Assembly (NCBI GenBank): GCA_963777435.1
Contig: CAVZQT010000002.1
Coordinates: 434,001-498,000 of the forward strand
Length of the DNA: 64,000 nucleotides
Reading direction: 5' to 3'
Origin: AP-15 sp963777435
GTDB taxonomy: Bacteria; Pseudomonadota; Alphaproteobacteria; ATCC43930; CGMCC-115725
Notes under the pieces: model-generated
Seen by the model: only the letters and a program-made list of their open reading frames with translations
Databases searched by the model: none
What the model was told of the DNA's origin: nothing
Part shown: positions 35,388-44,108 of the stretch, piece after piece
Position numbering within the stretch: the first letter of the stretch is position 1
Layout: each line of letters begins with the position of its first letter
Program-made: the position numbers and the translations under genes

Positions 35388-36389
35388 TTAGAAGCGCCAT
35401 CCCGCTTTGAGCACGATTCCGGCGAGCCACTGGCCGTATTCGAAAGACGAGTCGGTCGACCAGTTTCTCTCGTGAAACACCAGGAAATCCACAGAGGGAT
35501 TACCCAATATCGCGGCACCGCGCGGTCCGCCAACCCAGTTGGCGGGGATGATGTATTCGAGGACCCCGATAGGTTCCACCGTCAGGTCTCGCGACGCGCC
35601 ATTAAACCAGCGGCGGGTGAGCGGCGCCGACAAGCTGGCGTTCCATTGTTCGGAGATCACCCAAGACGCCGATGGGGCGAAGATCAGCGCCGTTGACTGC
35701 GGCGCCACACTGCGGATGCGTCGCTGGCCAGTGACGCTATACCCGAACGACCACACCGTCTGCGACGAACTGTTGGCCGAAATCGGCACCCGGTTAAAGG
35801 CGCCGTCGAAATTGAATACCTTGTCGAATCCCAAGTTCAAATCTTGGCGCGTGGCGAAGTTTTGTCCAAAGGTCGGCTGGAAATCCATCCGCGGAACGTA
35901 GGAGAAGAATGGGGAAAACGCCTGGTCGTCGCCGGGATTGACGTATTGCAGCCGGGCCGAGCTGCGGAAATAGTCGACGCTGGCGTCGTTGGCATTCGGA
36001 TACCGTTCCCATTCGAGGCTGGCAAAGCCCGAGAGGCGCAACGGCGTGCCGAACAGCTGGCTCGCCCAGCTCAGCCGGGCCACAGGGCTGCCGTCGAGCG
36101 ACTGGGGGCCGCCTGAGCTGCGAAACTCGGGGTTCGAGTTGTAAAACAGCGGCGCCAGTGCATTGAACGTGAACTGCGGTTGGCGCGCCACCTGCTCGAG
36201 ACCCGGTGTCGTCGCGAATAAATTGTCCTGCGGCACCGGCGTCTTCTGGTTCGGGGTCGCCAGGATCGCGTCGATCAGCCCGTCATCGCCGATCAGCCCG
36301 GTGTTGCCGCCCGGCTGCGCCACCGCTGTCGCAACCCACGCGGCGGCAATGGCGAAAGCCGCGCACCAGCGGCGCAAGCCCTTGCCCAT
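35388..36389 (-). CDS. Outer-membrane beta-barrel protein
   Basis: A 333-aa protein with an N-terminal signal (FAIAAAWVATAVAQ) and many short amphipathic strands rich in aromatic residues (LSGFASLEWERYP, TVWSFGYSVTG, SFEYGQWLAGIVLKAGWRF). It ends in Phe after Trp-Arg, the C-terminal signature recognised by the BAM machinery. The repeated alternating pattern suggests about 10-14 strands. The role is unknown: porin, adhesin or transport-associated barrel. It lies between arcA and the small exported protein, all on the minus strand. Confidence 0.75.
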   Translation of the reverse strand: MGKGLRRWCAAFAIAAAWVATAVAQPGGNTGLIGDDGLIDAILATPNQKTPVPQDNLFATTPGLEQVARQPQFTFNALAPLFYNSNPEFRSSGGPQSLDGSPVARLSWASQLFGTPLRLSGFASLEWERYPNANDASVDYFRSSARLQYVNPGDDQAFSPFFSYVPRMDFQPTFGQNFATRQDLNLGFDKVFNFDGAFNRVPISANSSSQTVWSFGYSVTGQRRIRSVAPQSTALIFAPSASWVISEQWNASLSAPLTRRWFNGASRDLTVEPIGVLEYIIPANWVGGPRGAAILGNPSVDFLVFHERNWSTDSSFEYGQWLAGIVLKAGWRF

Positions 36390-36411
36390 ATCGAGAGATC
36401 CGACCGCGATC

Positions 36412-37665
36412 TCAGTAGTCGACCGGGTCGCGGATGATCGGACAGGTCATGCAATGCCCGCCGCCGCGGCCGCGCCCGAGTTCGGAACCCGAGATCGTAA
36501 TGATCTCGATCCCCTCCTTGCGCAGCAGTGTATTGGTGAAGGTATTGCGGTCATAGGCGAAGGCTACGCCCGGCGACACGCAGACGAGATTGGCGCCGCT
36601 GTCCCATTGCGTGCGCTCGCGCATATAGGCGTTGCCGCCGGTCTCGACGACGCGCAGCTTTTTCAGCCCGAGCGCCTCGGCGACGACATCGACAAACGGC
36701 TTTTCGTCCTTGCGCAGGTCAAATCCATGACCGATGTCGGCCGGGCGATAGGAGAACGCCTCGATCGTATTGACGATATCGGGATAGATCAGGACGCAGT
36801 CGCGGTCGGCAAAGGTGAACACCGTATCGAGGTGCATTGCCGCCCGCAGCCGCGGCATCGCAGCGACAATGACGCGTTCGGCGGCGCCATTGGCAAACAG
36901 AGCCGCCGCAAGCTGGCTGATCGCTTGGCGCGAGGTGCGCTCGCCCATGCCGATCAAGACATTGCCTTTGCCGATCGGCATTACGTCGCCGCCCTCGAGG
37001 GTCGCGAGCCCGTGATCCGCAGTTGGGTCGCCCCACCAGACATTGACCTTGCCGGCGAAGTCGGGGTGGAATTTGTAGATCGCGGTGACGAGGATCGTCT
37101 CTTCGTGGCGCGCCGGCCAGTAGAGCGGGTTCACCGTGACGCCGCCATAAATCCAGCAGGTCGTGTCACGGGTATAGAGCGTGTTCGGCAACGGCGGCAG
37201 CAGATATTCGGTGACGCCGGCCCCATCGCGAACGAGCTTCAGCATCTCGCCGCCATGGGTTTCGGGAAAATCGTATGTCGAAAGCCCGCCGATCAGCGTT
37301 TCGGCCAGTTCGCGAGCGGGCAGGCCTTCGAGATAAGAGCGGATCTCGTCGACGAGGCCGAGCCCGACCTGGTTCGGCACGATTTGGTTGTCGAGGATCC
37401 ATTTCTTGGCCTCGGGGATCGCCACCGTATCGGTCAGGAGGTTGTGCATCTCCACGACCTCGACCCCGCGGTCGCGCATCTTTTGCATAAAGTCGAAATG
37501 GTCGCGCCTGGCGACGTCGACCCAGATCACGTCGTCATACAACAATTCATCGCAATTGCTTGGCGTCAGGCGCGCATGCGCCCGCCCCGGCGCACAGACC
37601 ATGACCTTGCGCAATTGGCCGACCTCTGAGTGCACGCCGAACTCCGAGCCTTGGGTATTGGCCAT
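36412..37665 (-). CDS. arcA: Arginine deiminase
   Basis: It hydrolyses arginine to citrulline and ammonia, the first step of the arginine deiminase pathway, used for energy and acid resistance. Length is 417 aa. Conserved pieces are GQLRKVMVCAPGRAHARLTP, LPNTLYTRDTTCWIYGG, LATLEGGDVMPIG, FADRDCVLIYPD and the catalytic GGGHCMTCP, where Cys405 is the nucleophile. The antiporter gene arcD lies 15 bp upstream on the same strand. The carbamoyltransferase (arcB) and carbamate kinase (arcC) are not in this window, so citrulline processing must occur elsewhere or be absent. Confidence 0.94.
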   Translation of the reverse strand: MANTQGSEFGVHSEVGQLRKVMVCAPGRAHARLTPSNCDELLYDDVIWVDVARRDHFDFMQKMRDRGVEVVEMHNLLTDTVAIPEAKKWILDNQIVPNQVGLGLVDEIRSYLEGLPARELAETLIGGLSTYDFPETHGGEMLKLVRDGAGVTEYLLPPLPNTLYTRDTTCWIYGGVTVNPLYWPARHEETILVTAIYKFHPDFAGKVNVWWGDPTADHGLATLEGGDVMPIGKGNVLIGMGERTSRQAISQLAAALFANGAAERVIVAAMPRLRAAMHLDTVFTFADRDCVLIYPDIVNTIEAFSYRPADIGHGFDLRKDEKPFVDVVAEALGLKKLRVVETGGNAYMRERTQWDSGANLVCVSPGVAFAYDRNTFTNTLLRKEGIEIITISGSELGRGRGGGHCMTCPIIRDPVDY

Positions 37666-37680
37666 GACGATCTCCGCTCT

Positions 37681-39150
37681 CTAGATGACGATGTAACCGG
37701 TCACGAGACCGTGAATACCGACGATGCAGCCGATCGCGACGGCGGCAAAGACGACCCACTCGATTGGAGTGAACAGCTGTTTGCTCTGTTCCCGGCGCGC
37801 CCAGAGGTAAAGCAGTGTGCCTGGTGCGTAGATCACTGCCGAGAGGAGCAGAAATTTCATGCCCCCGGCGAGGATCATAAAAACGGTATACAACGTGGCT
37901 ACTGCGGCAATGGCGAAATCGCGGTTTCGCTCTTGCGGTCTTTGCTCGTAAGTCTCGCCCCGCCGCGATATCAGGAGCGCATAACCCGCCACTAACAGGT
38001 AGGGAATCAGCGACATCGCGCTGGCCAGCTTCAGCATCAGCGTAAACGCGTCCTCGGAGAACAGCGTGCTGATCACAAGGAGCTGGACGATGCCGTTGCT
38101 GAGCCACAAAGCCGCTGCCGGAACCTTGTTCTGGTTCTCGGCGGCAAAGATCCTCGGCATGTCGTCGGTTTTTGCCGCGTTGAACAGGACCTCGGCGGCG
38201 ATCATCTGCCACGCCAAATAGGCGCCGAGCACCGACACGATCAGCCCGATGCTGACAAAGATCGCACCCCAATGCCCGACCACCGCTTCCAGAACCGTCG
38301 CCATCGACGGCTGCCTGAGGCCGGCGAGCTCGGCCCGCGGCAACACTGCGTAGCTGAGGAGCGTGACCAGCACCATCAGCGCGGTCACGCCGATGAAGCC
38401 GGCAATCGTGGCGGTGCCGACATCGGCGCGGGTTCGGGCATAGCGCGAATAGACGCTGGCGCCCTCGATGCCGATGAAGACGAATACGGTGACGAGCATC
38501 GTCCCGCGGACCTGCTCGAACAGGCTCGTCGCAGGCATCCCTTCGCCGCCCCAAAAGTTCGCGGCAAATAAATGCCCTTTGAACGAAACCGCCAGGATCA
38601 CGATGAACAGCAGGATCGGGATGACCTTGGCGACCGTGACGACTTTGTTGATGGCGGCGGCCTGCTGGACTCCACGCAGTACCGTGAAGTGAAAGATCCA
38701 GATGCAGATCGACGAAACCAGTACCGCCGCTAGCGTGTCGCCGTTACCGAATATCGGGAAAAACGCGCCGAGCGTCGACTTGATCAGCACCCAGTAAAAT
38801 GTGTTGCCAAGGCACGCGCTGACAAAATAGCCGAACGCGGACAGGAACCCGAGATAGTCGCCAAACCCGGCCTTGGCGTAGGCGTAAACCCCGGCGTCGA
38901 GATCGGGCTTGCGTTCGGCCAACGCCTGAAACACGCGCGCCAGAAAGTACATCCCGCCCGCGGCTATAATCCAGGCGATGATCGCGCCGAACGGACCGGT
39001 CGCGGTGGCAAAGGCTCTTGGCAGCGAGAAAATCCCGGCGCCGACCATCGAGCCGACCACCATCGCGGTTAGCGCGAACAGCGAAAATTTTTGTGTTTGT
39101 ACTGCGTGTACAGTTTCAGCCGTTTGCGCCGTCACGTCGAGTCCCTCCAA
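37681..39150 (-). CDS. arcD: Arginine/ornithine antiporter (APC superfamily)
   Basis: A 489-aa inner-membrane exchanger with 12-13 hydrophobic helices. SLFALTAMVVGSMVGAGIFS is the characteristic TM1 substrate-binding motif of APC transporters. FIGIEGASVYSRYARTRADVG matches the loop and helix of the ArcD subgroup. It swaps arginine for ornithine or citrulline. The tight spacing to arcA makes a two-gene arcDA operon, with arcD first. A leading stretch (MEGLDVTAQTAETV) may be longer than the true N-terminus. Confidence 0.9.
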   Translation of the reverse strand: MEGLDVTAQTAETVHAVQTQKFSLFALTAMVVGSMVGAGIFSLPRAFATATGPFGAIIAWIIAAGGMYFLARVFQALAERKPDLDAGVYAYAKAGFGDYLGFLSAFGYFVSACLGNTFYWVLIKSTLGAFFPIFGNGDTLAAVLVSSICIWIFHFTVLRGVQQAAAINKVVTVAKVIPILLFIVILAVSFKGHLFAANFWGGEGMPATSLFEQVRGTMLVTVFVFIGIEGASVYSRYARTRADVGTATIAGFIGVTALMVLVTLLSYAVLPRAELAGLRQPSMATVLEAVVGHWGAIFVSIGLIVSVLGAYLAWQMIAAEVLFNAAKTDDMPRIFAAENQNKVPAAALWLSNGIVQLLVISTLFSEDAFTLMLKLASAMSLIPYLLVAGYALLISRRGETYEQRPQERNRDFAIAAVATLYTVFMILAGGMKFLLLSAVIYAPGTLLYLWARREQSKQLFTPIEWVVFAAVAIGCIVGIHGLVTGYIVI

Positions 39151-39472
39151 TTGCGAGAGGGTGCAATCGCCGGCTTGCTTCTATCCGGTGATCGAACTTC
39201 CTCCCAAGGCCCACCACTCTTCTGCGGAGTGGCACCGCAGTGCGGCCTTGCGCAGCGTCTTTGCTGCGGATTGTACTTAAACGTTGTTATACCGATAGTC
39301 TCGGGCGGGTAGTCCCAAAACTATGCCCAGCGTCCCAATCATTTGGCGGCTTAGCGACCCGCTAAGCGCGCAGCGGCAAATACCCTCATTGGCGATCATG
39401 TCCGGATTCTCAGCGAGCAGAACCGTAGAGGCCGATCGTCGGCGCGCCATTGCTCTCGTGACGCGGCGGTGA
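39151..39472. other. Upstream region of arcD, no gene seen
   Basis: These 322 bases should hold the arcDA promoter. I looked for an FNR-type TTGAT-N4-ATCAA site and did not find one. A small hairpin CCACTC/GAGTGG lies near 39211-39230. Open frames here look accidental. Confidence 0.4.
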
Positions 39473-39898
39473 TCATCGTGGCCCCATGCCGGGCACCGTA
39501 TTGCCGAGACTGAACATACAGGCGGCAAAGGCATTGTCGAACTGGGCTTGGATCGACATTTGGGCGTTGGAAGATCGGGCCGCTCCTATCCCTGTTCCGG
39601 CAAGCGCGCCGCTGGCCGCGCCAATACCCGCACCCCGGCCACCGCCAATCGCCCCGCCCAATCCTGCACCCAGCGCCGTCGTCAGCGCCGCCGTACCGAG
39701 CCCGCGTAGATTAGCGCCCTGCACTTGGTCTGCCACGGCCTGCTGGGCGAACTGCTGACACGTCGCTTGATCGTTTTGGAAAGCTGCGAGCGATTTGTTC
39801 GGGCCTGGCATCACCGGAACGGTGGATCCCATCGGCGTCTGCGCGCAGGCACTTAGCGCCATTACGCCCGCCAAGAGAATGAAAGTATATGACTTCAT
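39473..39898 (-). CDS. Glycine-zipper lipoprotein
   Basis: A 141-aa protein whose signal ends in a lipobox (VMALSAC). After QNDQATCQQFAQQA comes a long glycine-zipper stretch (TALGAGLGGAIGGGRGAGIG) of the kind that packs into membranes or oligomers. A second Cys lies near the C-terminus. Such proteins often sit in the outer membrane and relate to envelope stress. It begins a group of five small envelope-type genes on the same strand. Confidence 0.8.
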   Translation of the reverse strand: MKSYTFILLAGVMALSACAQTPMGSTVPVMPGPNKSLAAFQNDQATCQQFAQQAVADQVQGANLRGLGTAALTTALGAGLGGAIGGGRGAGIGAASGALAGTGIGAARSSNAQMSIQAQFDNAFAACMFSLGNTVPGMGPR

Positions 39899-39934
39899 CG
39901 TTGCGTCACCCCTCGCATAGATCGAATAGTGGAA

Positions 39935-40315
39935 TTACTGCACGGCGCGGGCGCGCAGCCGTGAGTATTCGTCGCTGGAGATCATGTTCGAATTCTTCAG
40001 CCGTTCGAGTTTCTCTAGTTCATCGGCCACGCTATAGCCGACCACCTGGCGCAGCTCCTCGCGCGCCTGCTGGGCTTGCTGATTACGTCGCTCTGCCATC
40101 CCGCGGCCTTGCGAAATCAAGTAGATGAAGACTCCGATATACGGCAACACAACCAGAAATATCACCCATAACGCCTTGCCGAGGCCGGACACGTCGCGTC
40201 GGCGGAACAGGTCGCCGAAGACTGTAATAAGCAACCAGAACCATAGAACGAAAATGAATATCGAAAAAACATCGGTCAAAAAGTTAGGGAAAGTGAAACC
40301 GCCTGGAAACAACAT
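39935..40315 (-). CDS. Membrane protein with PLDc_N-like helices and SHOCT domain
   Basis: The start at 40315 (MLFPGGF) is preferred. Two hydrophobic helices (IFIFVLWFWLLITVFGDLF, LWVIFLVVLPYIGVFIYLIS) with RR between them follow the PLDc_N pattern. A charged coiled region precedes a short C-terminal SHOCT helix pair (LEKLERLKNSNMISSDEYSR). SHOCT domains mediate oligomer or membrane association. It is probably an inner-membrane regulatory or structural protein. Confidence 0.8.
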   Translation of the reverse strand: MLFPGGFTFPNFLTDVFSIFIFVLWFWLLITVFGDLFRRRDVSGLGKALWVIFLVVLPYIGVFIYLISQGRGMAERRNQQAQQAREELRQVVGYSVADELEKLERLKNSNMISSDEYSRLRARAVQ

Positions 40316-40476
40316 GTCAGTCCTCTCGTCCCAATGAGGTGCCATCGCCGGTCATTTTTTTGTTGGCGATCGAAATTCCCTACAGTTCTCATTCCCCATT
40401 GACGGACCTCCGATCCATCTCGTGGCCGATTGATCTCGTTGGGCTCGTCGACTGTGCAGTGGAGAACTCGTGCCGT

Positions 40477-40728
40477 TCAGTTGATCGGCTTGGTGCCAGC
40501 CGATGCGTTATTCGCAGGGTGGGTGGCGTAGTGGCGTTGGTGGGCGCGCGCCGCCGATCCGGTCGCGCCCCGCTCCGACGTTGCTCTGCCGCCGACCGAC
40601 ATGCGATTCAGCTGCTGCGCGGGCGCGGCGCCGGGCGGCGTCGGCGCTGGCGGAGCCGTTTGTGCGCCGGCCTGTAGCGATATCGTCAGCGCGGCTACCG
40701 CAATCAGACCTACCAGGAAATGCTTCAT
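40477..40728 (-). CDS. Small exported Pro/Ala-rich protein
   Basis: Starting at 40728 (MKHFLVGL) the 83-aa product has a signal peptide (GLIAVAALTISLQAGAQ). The mature part has low complexity (TAPPAPTPPGAAPAQQ), with basic and Ser/Gly residues at the end. No domain is recognised. It sits inside the small-envelope-gene cluster. Confidence 0.55.
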   Translation of the reverse strand: MKHFLVGLIAVAALTISLQAGAQTAPPAPTPPGAAPAQQLNRMSVGGRATSERGATGSAARAHQRHYATHPANNASAGTKPIN

Positions 40729-40857
40729 GGCGTCATTCCTTCCAAACGCATTGAGATTGTCAGCGGGAGAGCCGCTGTTAAAAGAAGTTGAACCTGAGCG
40801 CGATCGCATTGGGAAGCCCCCAACGCCAAGACCTACCATAGGTATGACACGCTGCTC

Positions 40858-41364
40858 TCATGCCGCAGCCGACGCTTGCTGCACTCCGGCAAGTGCCGCC
40901 TGCAATGCCTCCTCTTTGGTCTCGTCGAACGAACTGCGCAGCACCGTGCCGCCGGCGCCACGCAGTGCCGTGAGCACCTTGTCGGTCGTCATTTTTCGGA
41001 TCAGCAGGAACAGTGCGGCATTACCGGACTGCAAGGTCCGCGCCGCCTCCTTCATAAAATTGTCGTTGATGCCGAGATCGGTCAGCTTGCCGCCGATCGC
41101 TCCAGAAGCAGCGCCAATCGCAGCCCCGGCCAACGGGTTCAAAAACAGCAATCCGATCAGCGAGCCCCAGAACAAGCCGGAGACCGCGCCGGTTTTGACG
41201 GGCTGGAACAGCTGATTTAGCTTGATGCGCCCGTTTGCGTCCTTGACCGCAACGACCGCATCTCCCAATTCGATCAGATATTCCTGCTGCATGGATAACA
41301 ACGTCTCGCGGACGCCTTCCGCTTTTTCCTCGCTCGGGAATTCGATGACGAGCAGATCGGACAA
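40858..41364 (-). CDS. DUF1269 family membrane-associated protein
   Basis: 168 aa. LLVIEFPSEEKAEGVRETL and YLIELGDAVVAVKDANG form the N-terminal ferredoxin-like part typical of DUF1269. A glycine-rich hydrophobic hairpin (GLFWGSLIGLLFLNPLAGAA, GAASGAIGG) may insert into or oligomerise at the membrane. The C-terminal half (FMKEAARTLQSGNAALFLLI) is also family-like. Biochemical function is unknown. Its neighbours suggest stress-induced expression. Confidence 0.88.
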   Translation of the reverse strand: MSDLLVIEFPSEEKAEGVRETLLSMQQEYLIELGDAVVAVKDANGRIKLNQLFQPVKTGAVSGLFWGSLIGLLFLNPLAGAAIGAASGAIGGKLTDLGINDNFMKEAARTLQSGNAALFLLIRKMTTDKVLTALRGAGGTVLRSSFDETKEEALQAALAGVQQASAAA

Positions 41365-41443
41365 CGCTCGATCCTCCTAATAAATCGGGGTGGGGATATG
41401 CTGGCGCCCGCTGCCCCGCTGTCGCTCGCGCCGCGTAGGCGAT

Positions 41444-41782
41444 CTAACTTTCGATTTGCAGCGTTCTGGGATTGAAATGGACGACCGCCATGCCGCCGCT
41501 CGGCAGCTGAACGACTGCCACGCCCTTTGTCCAATCGAGAGCGACGATCTGACTCGCCTCGTGCTTTATCTTGATGTTGTTGAGCAGCATCACCTGCAGG
41601 ACCTCAGTGACCGAGTTGCCGCCGACGGCTCTGGCTTTAACCTGGGCCTGCATCTCGGAGCTCAGCCCCGACAGCTCTGCCTGCTCCATTGGGGTCGCCG
41701 CGAGGGCATAGGCGACTGGCGCGACGATCAAAGCGGCAGCCGTAAGCGCCGCCAGCCCTGCGCTTGTAAATTGCTGTTTCAT
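41444..41782 (-). CDS. Exported hypothetical protein
   Basis: The start at 41782 (MKQQFTSAG) gives a 112-aa protein with a signal peptide (LAALTAAALIVAPVAYALA). A mature helical and beta region follows (LSGLSSEMQAQVKARAVGG, VTEVLQVMLLNNIKIKHEA). No family is recognised. It closes the cluster of small envelope proteins on the minus strand. Confidence 0.6.
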   Translation of the reverse strand: MKQQFTSAGLAALTAAALIVAPVAYALAATPMEQAELSGLSSEMQAQVKARAVGGNSVTEVLQVMLLNNIKIKHEASQIVALDWTKGVAVVQLPSGGMAVVHFNPRTLQIES

Positions 41783-42051
41783 GGTGCGGTCTCCTTCAAG
41801 CGATAATTCCAACCGCCACAGCCGAAATCCCGCCGCGGCGAAGTGCTCAAAACTTCACGAGCAATGTAGCCCCGGCGCCGGCACCTGGGATGAGCCTGGC
41901 ATCCCAATTCGGGGACGAGCGTCCCAATCTTATTGGCAATCTCTGCTGTCGTGAGCGATCGCGAACATGCCTTGATATGCGGCATGCCCCGACAATTGCC
42001 GGTCAGTCATTCAGATCCAAAACGTTGCCGTATTGCCTTTTTTAATGGCCA

Positions 42052-43068
42052 TTAAAATCCGCGAAGAAGTTCGCTGAAATCCGAACGTTCTGACAGCACC
42101 CGCCGTTGTGGAAGTCCGAGTGGCGCCAGCCCGGCGATGGCCGCCGCGCGCACGTCACTGGGACTACTGCCGAATTCTCGCCTAAAGGCCCGGCTAAAGC
42201 TCGAAGCATCGGCAAAGCAAAGATCCTCGGCGAGCGCCGAAATCGATTGGGCATTGGAGGGAGTAGTAAGGATCGCGTGGGCCTCGAGCAGGCGCTGGCT
42301 CCTAATAAATTGCGCTACTCCCCCGCTCGTTTCGAACAACCGATAGAGGTTGGAGCGGGACATACCGACAAGCCGGCATAAAGCTTGGGGGCCCAATGTC
42401 GGAGTCCGCAGGTGCCGGCGGACAACCTGCCGCACCCGCTCCATGCGGCCGAGATCAATTTGCCGGCTGGCAATTTCGACACGCTCGGCCGTTGGCGCGA
42501 CCGCCGCAGCGACGATCGCCTGAACCGCGTCCTTGAGCTGGGGAAAATCGGCCTCGGTTATCGTCGGCAAGCGGCGCTCGAGCGCCAACATGTAGTCCCC
42601 TAGCAGACGCCCGAGCGGCGTATCCAGGGCCAATCCGCAAGCAGCATCGAGAAGCGGGGTGATGTCGCGGAACAGGTCTCGGGGTAAGAAAAACTAAATC
42701 CGGTCAACATGAGTCCGCTCGTGCTCAAACTCTTCTCCGAGCGACCAGACGAAAGGCACTCGGGGTGGAACTTCAACCATCCGCCTCGCCGTCTTGGCGG
42801 AGTGCGCGCCCTGAGCGCAATAGCTGATCACCCAGTGATCGACCGGGTCGCGCCTGAGGTTGCCTTTCATGCGCGTAACGTCGACAGGTGGCGCCACTGT
42901 CCGGCTCATCGCGAGGCCGCCCAGCCCCCATAAATGCGTCTCAGCGAGAAACCCGCTGTCGTGCGGTTGCTTTGGCACGATGTCGAGGACAGGTAGGAAC
43001 CACTCGCGCCAAGCTTCCAGCTGATCGCGCGGACCGAGTGACCGTGTCGAAAAACTTTCAGGCGTCAT
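42052..43068 (-). pseudogene. AraC-family transcriptional regulator with an in-frame amber codon
   Basis: Residues 1-124 form an AraC-binding-like sensor domain (DQLEAWREWFLPVLDIVP, HWVISYCAQGAHSAK). A TAG at 42694-42696 follows HVDRI. The same frame then continues without a shift (FFLPRDLFRDI, LALDTPLGRLLGDYML) into two helix-turn-helix units (LGPQALCRLVGMSRSNLYR, ALAEDLCFADASSFSRAFRR). Without the stop the protein would be 338 aa and complete. A CAG-to-TAG change is the simplest explanation. As written, no DNA-binding product is made unless the stop is read through or translation restarts near 42633. Confidence 0.85.
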
Positions 43069-43564
43069 GGCCTTCTCCGGCGCTTCCGTGAGGAGTCCCC
43101 ATGTATTGTGCGCTGCAACAAGACTTCCTAATGCGAAACAGGACAGACACCCAGTCTCAAAAAGGTGCTTCTCGATTGCTTCACGGCAATATGATCAGCT
43201 TATTAGAAGACGTCAGCCGAGTCATTAGTCAACAATATTTCATCCTGTCCCGTTTCTACCTGTTATGCGAGGACCGCAACTATCTAGAATTTCCACCCGG
43301 CGCTTTCAGGCCCAGCCAATCGCATAATGATTTAATCGCGCCACCGTTAACGATTAGAACTGGCACAGAACCGTTACAGTTAAAGCCCATAGCCCTGCGG
43401 CGGGGCGCTTCGTCACCCATCCTCGGCTATCATCGCCGCAGCCTTTCCTCGATCATGATCGCTGGCGCGTGCATGCGGGCTTTAGCCCCGCCCGCATAAT
43501 CGAAGATTCTTAGAGAAGAACTTGTCACTGCCCGCGGGGGCTTAGCGCACAATTAACGGGGAAG
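43069..43564. other. Divergent intergenic region, no gene seen
   Basis: These 496 bases lie between the AraC-type gene and the MarR-type gene. Composition drops in the middle (about 43120-43400). An open frame at 43101-43499 has no recognisable features, and I treat it as accidental. No RNA gene or clear operator is seen, though both regulators probably have promoters here. Confidence 0.4.
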
Positions 43565-43624
43565 GTGAAAACCGTTGACAAGCCTGCGCATGTTCCTAGA
43601 TCGCTCTTGAGGAGGAACCGGAAT

Positions 43625-44095
43625 TTGGGCGCGCCACTGTCCGCCGAGCGACAGCCGAATTTGACGGATTGCAACTGCCTCGCGGTGCGCCAAGCCGCGC
43701 GCTACGTGACGCAGCTTTACGACCGACACCTCGCCCAAGCGGGGCTCCGCACCAGCCAATATGGCATACTTGCGCGCCTAAAGCGGCTCGGGCCGATGAC
43801 GATCAACGAACTGGCGGCCGAACTCGTCATGGACCGCACGACGCTCGGCCGCAACATCCGGCCACTCGAACGCGACGGTCTGATCACCATCACCCCAGGC
43901 CGCTCGGATCGGCGCATCAAGGAGTTGCGGCTGACCGAGGCGGGTGAGGCGCGCCATAAGGAAGCGCGGCGGGCGTGGGTCGAAGCCCAGGGCGATTTCG
44001 AGACCGGGTTTGGTCTTGAACGCGCCGCCCAGTTGCGCGGGCTATTGCGCACCCTGGTCGACAGCGGATTATTGCCGAATGACGAACTGTCCTGA
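43625..44095 (+). CDS. MarR-family transcriptional regulator, probable TTG start
   Basis: A winged-helix regulator. GGAGGA (43611-43616) stands eight bases ahead of a TTG at 43625, giving a 156-aa product. The longer frame from a GTG at 43565 has a poorer site. Visible parts are the dimerisation helix (AVRQAARYVTQLYDRHLAQAG), the recognition region (TINELAAELVMDRTTLGRNI) and the wing (ITPGRSDRRIKELRLTEAG). MarR proteins usually repress a neighbouring gene and respond to a small aromatic ligand. The target is not evident. Confidence 0.85.
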   Translation: MGAPLSAERQPNLTDCNCLAVRQAARYVTQLYDRHLAQAGLRTSQYGILARLKRLGPMTINELAAELVMDRTTLGRNIRPLERDGLITITPGRSDRRIKELRLTEAGEARHKEARRAWVEAQGDFETGFGLERAAQLRGLLRTLVDSGLLPNDELS

Positions 44096-44108
44096 GCTCC
44101 GGGTTAAC

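Noticed and set aside
36163..37629. 488-aa open frame on the plus strand
   Set aside because: Antisense to arcA, which is unmistakable by its catalytic motifs.
39151..39472. FNR or ArgR-type operator upstream of arcD
   Set aside because: Expected from arginine deiminase operons elsewhere, but no convincing site was found by eye.
43101..43499. 132-aa open frame between the two regulators
   Set aside because: No ribosome-binding site, family motif or coding-like composition; probably accidental in a lower-GC spacer.
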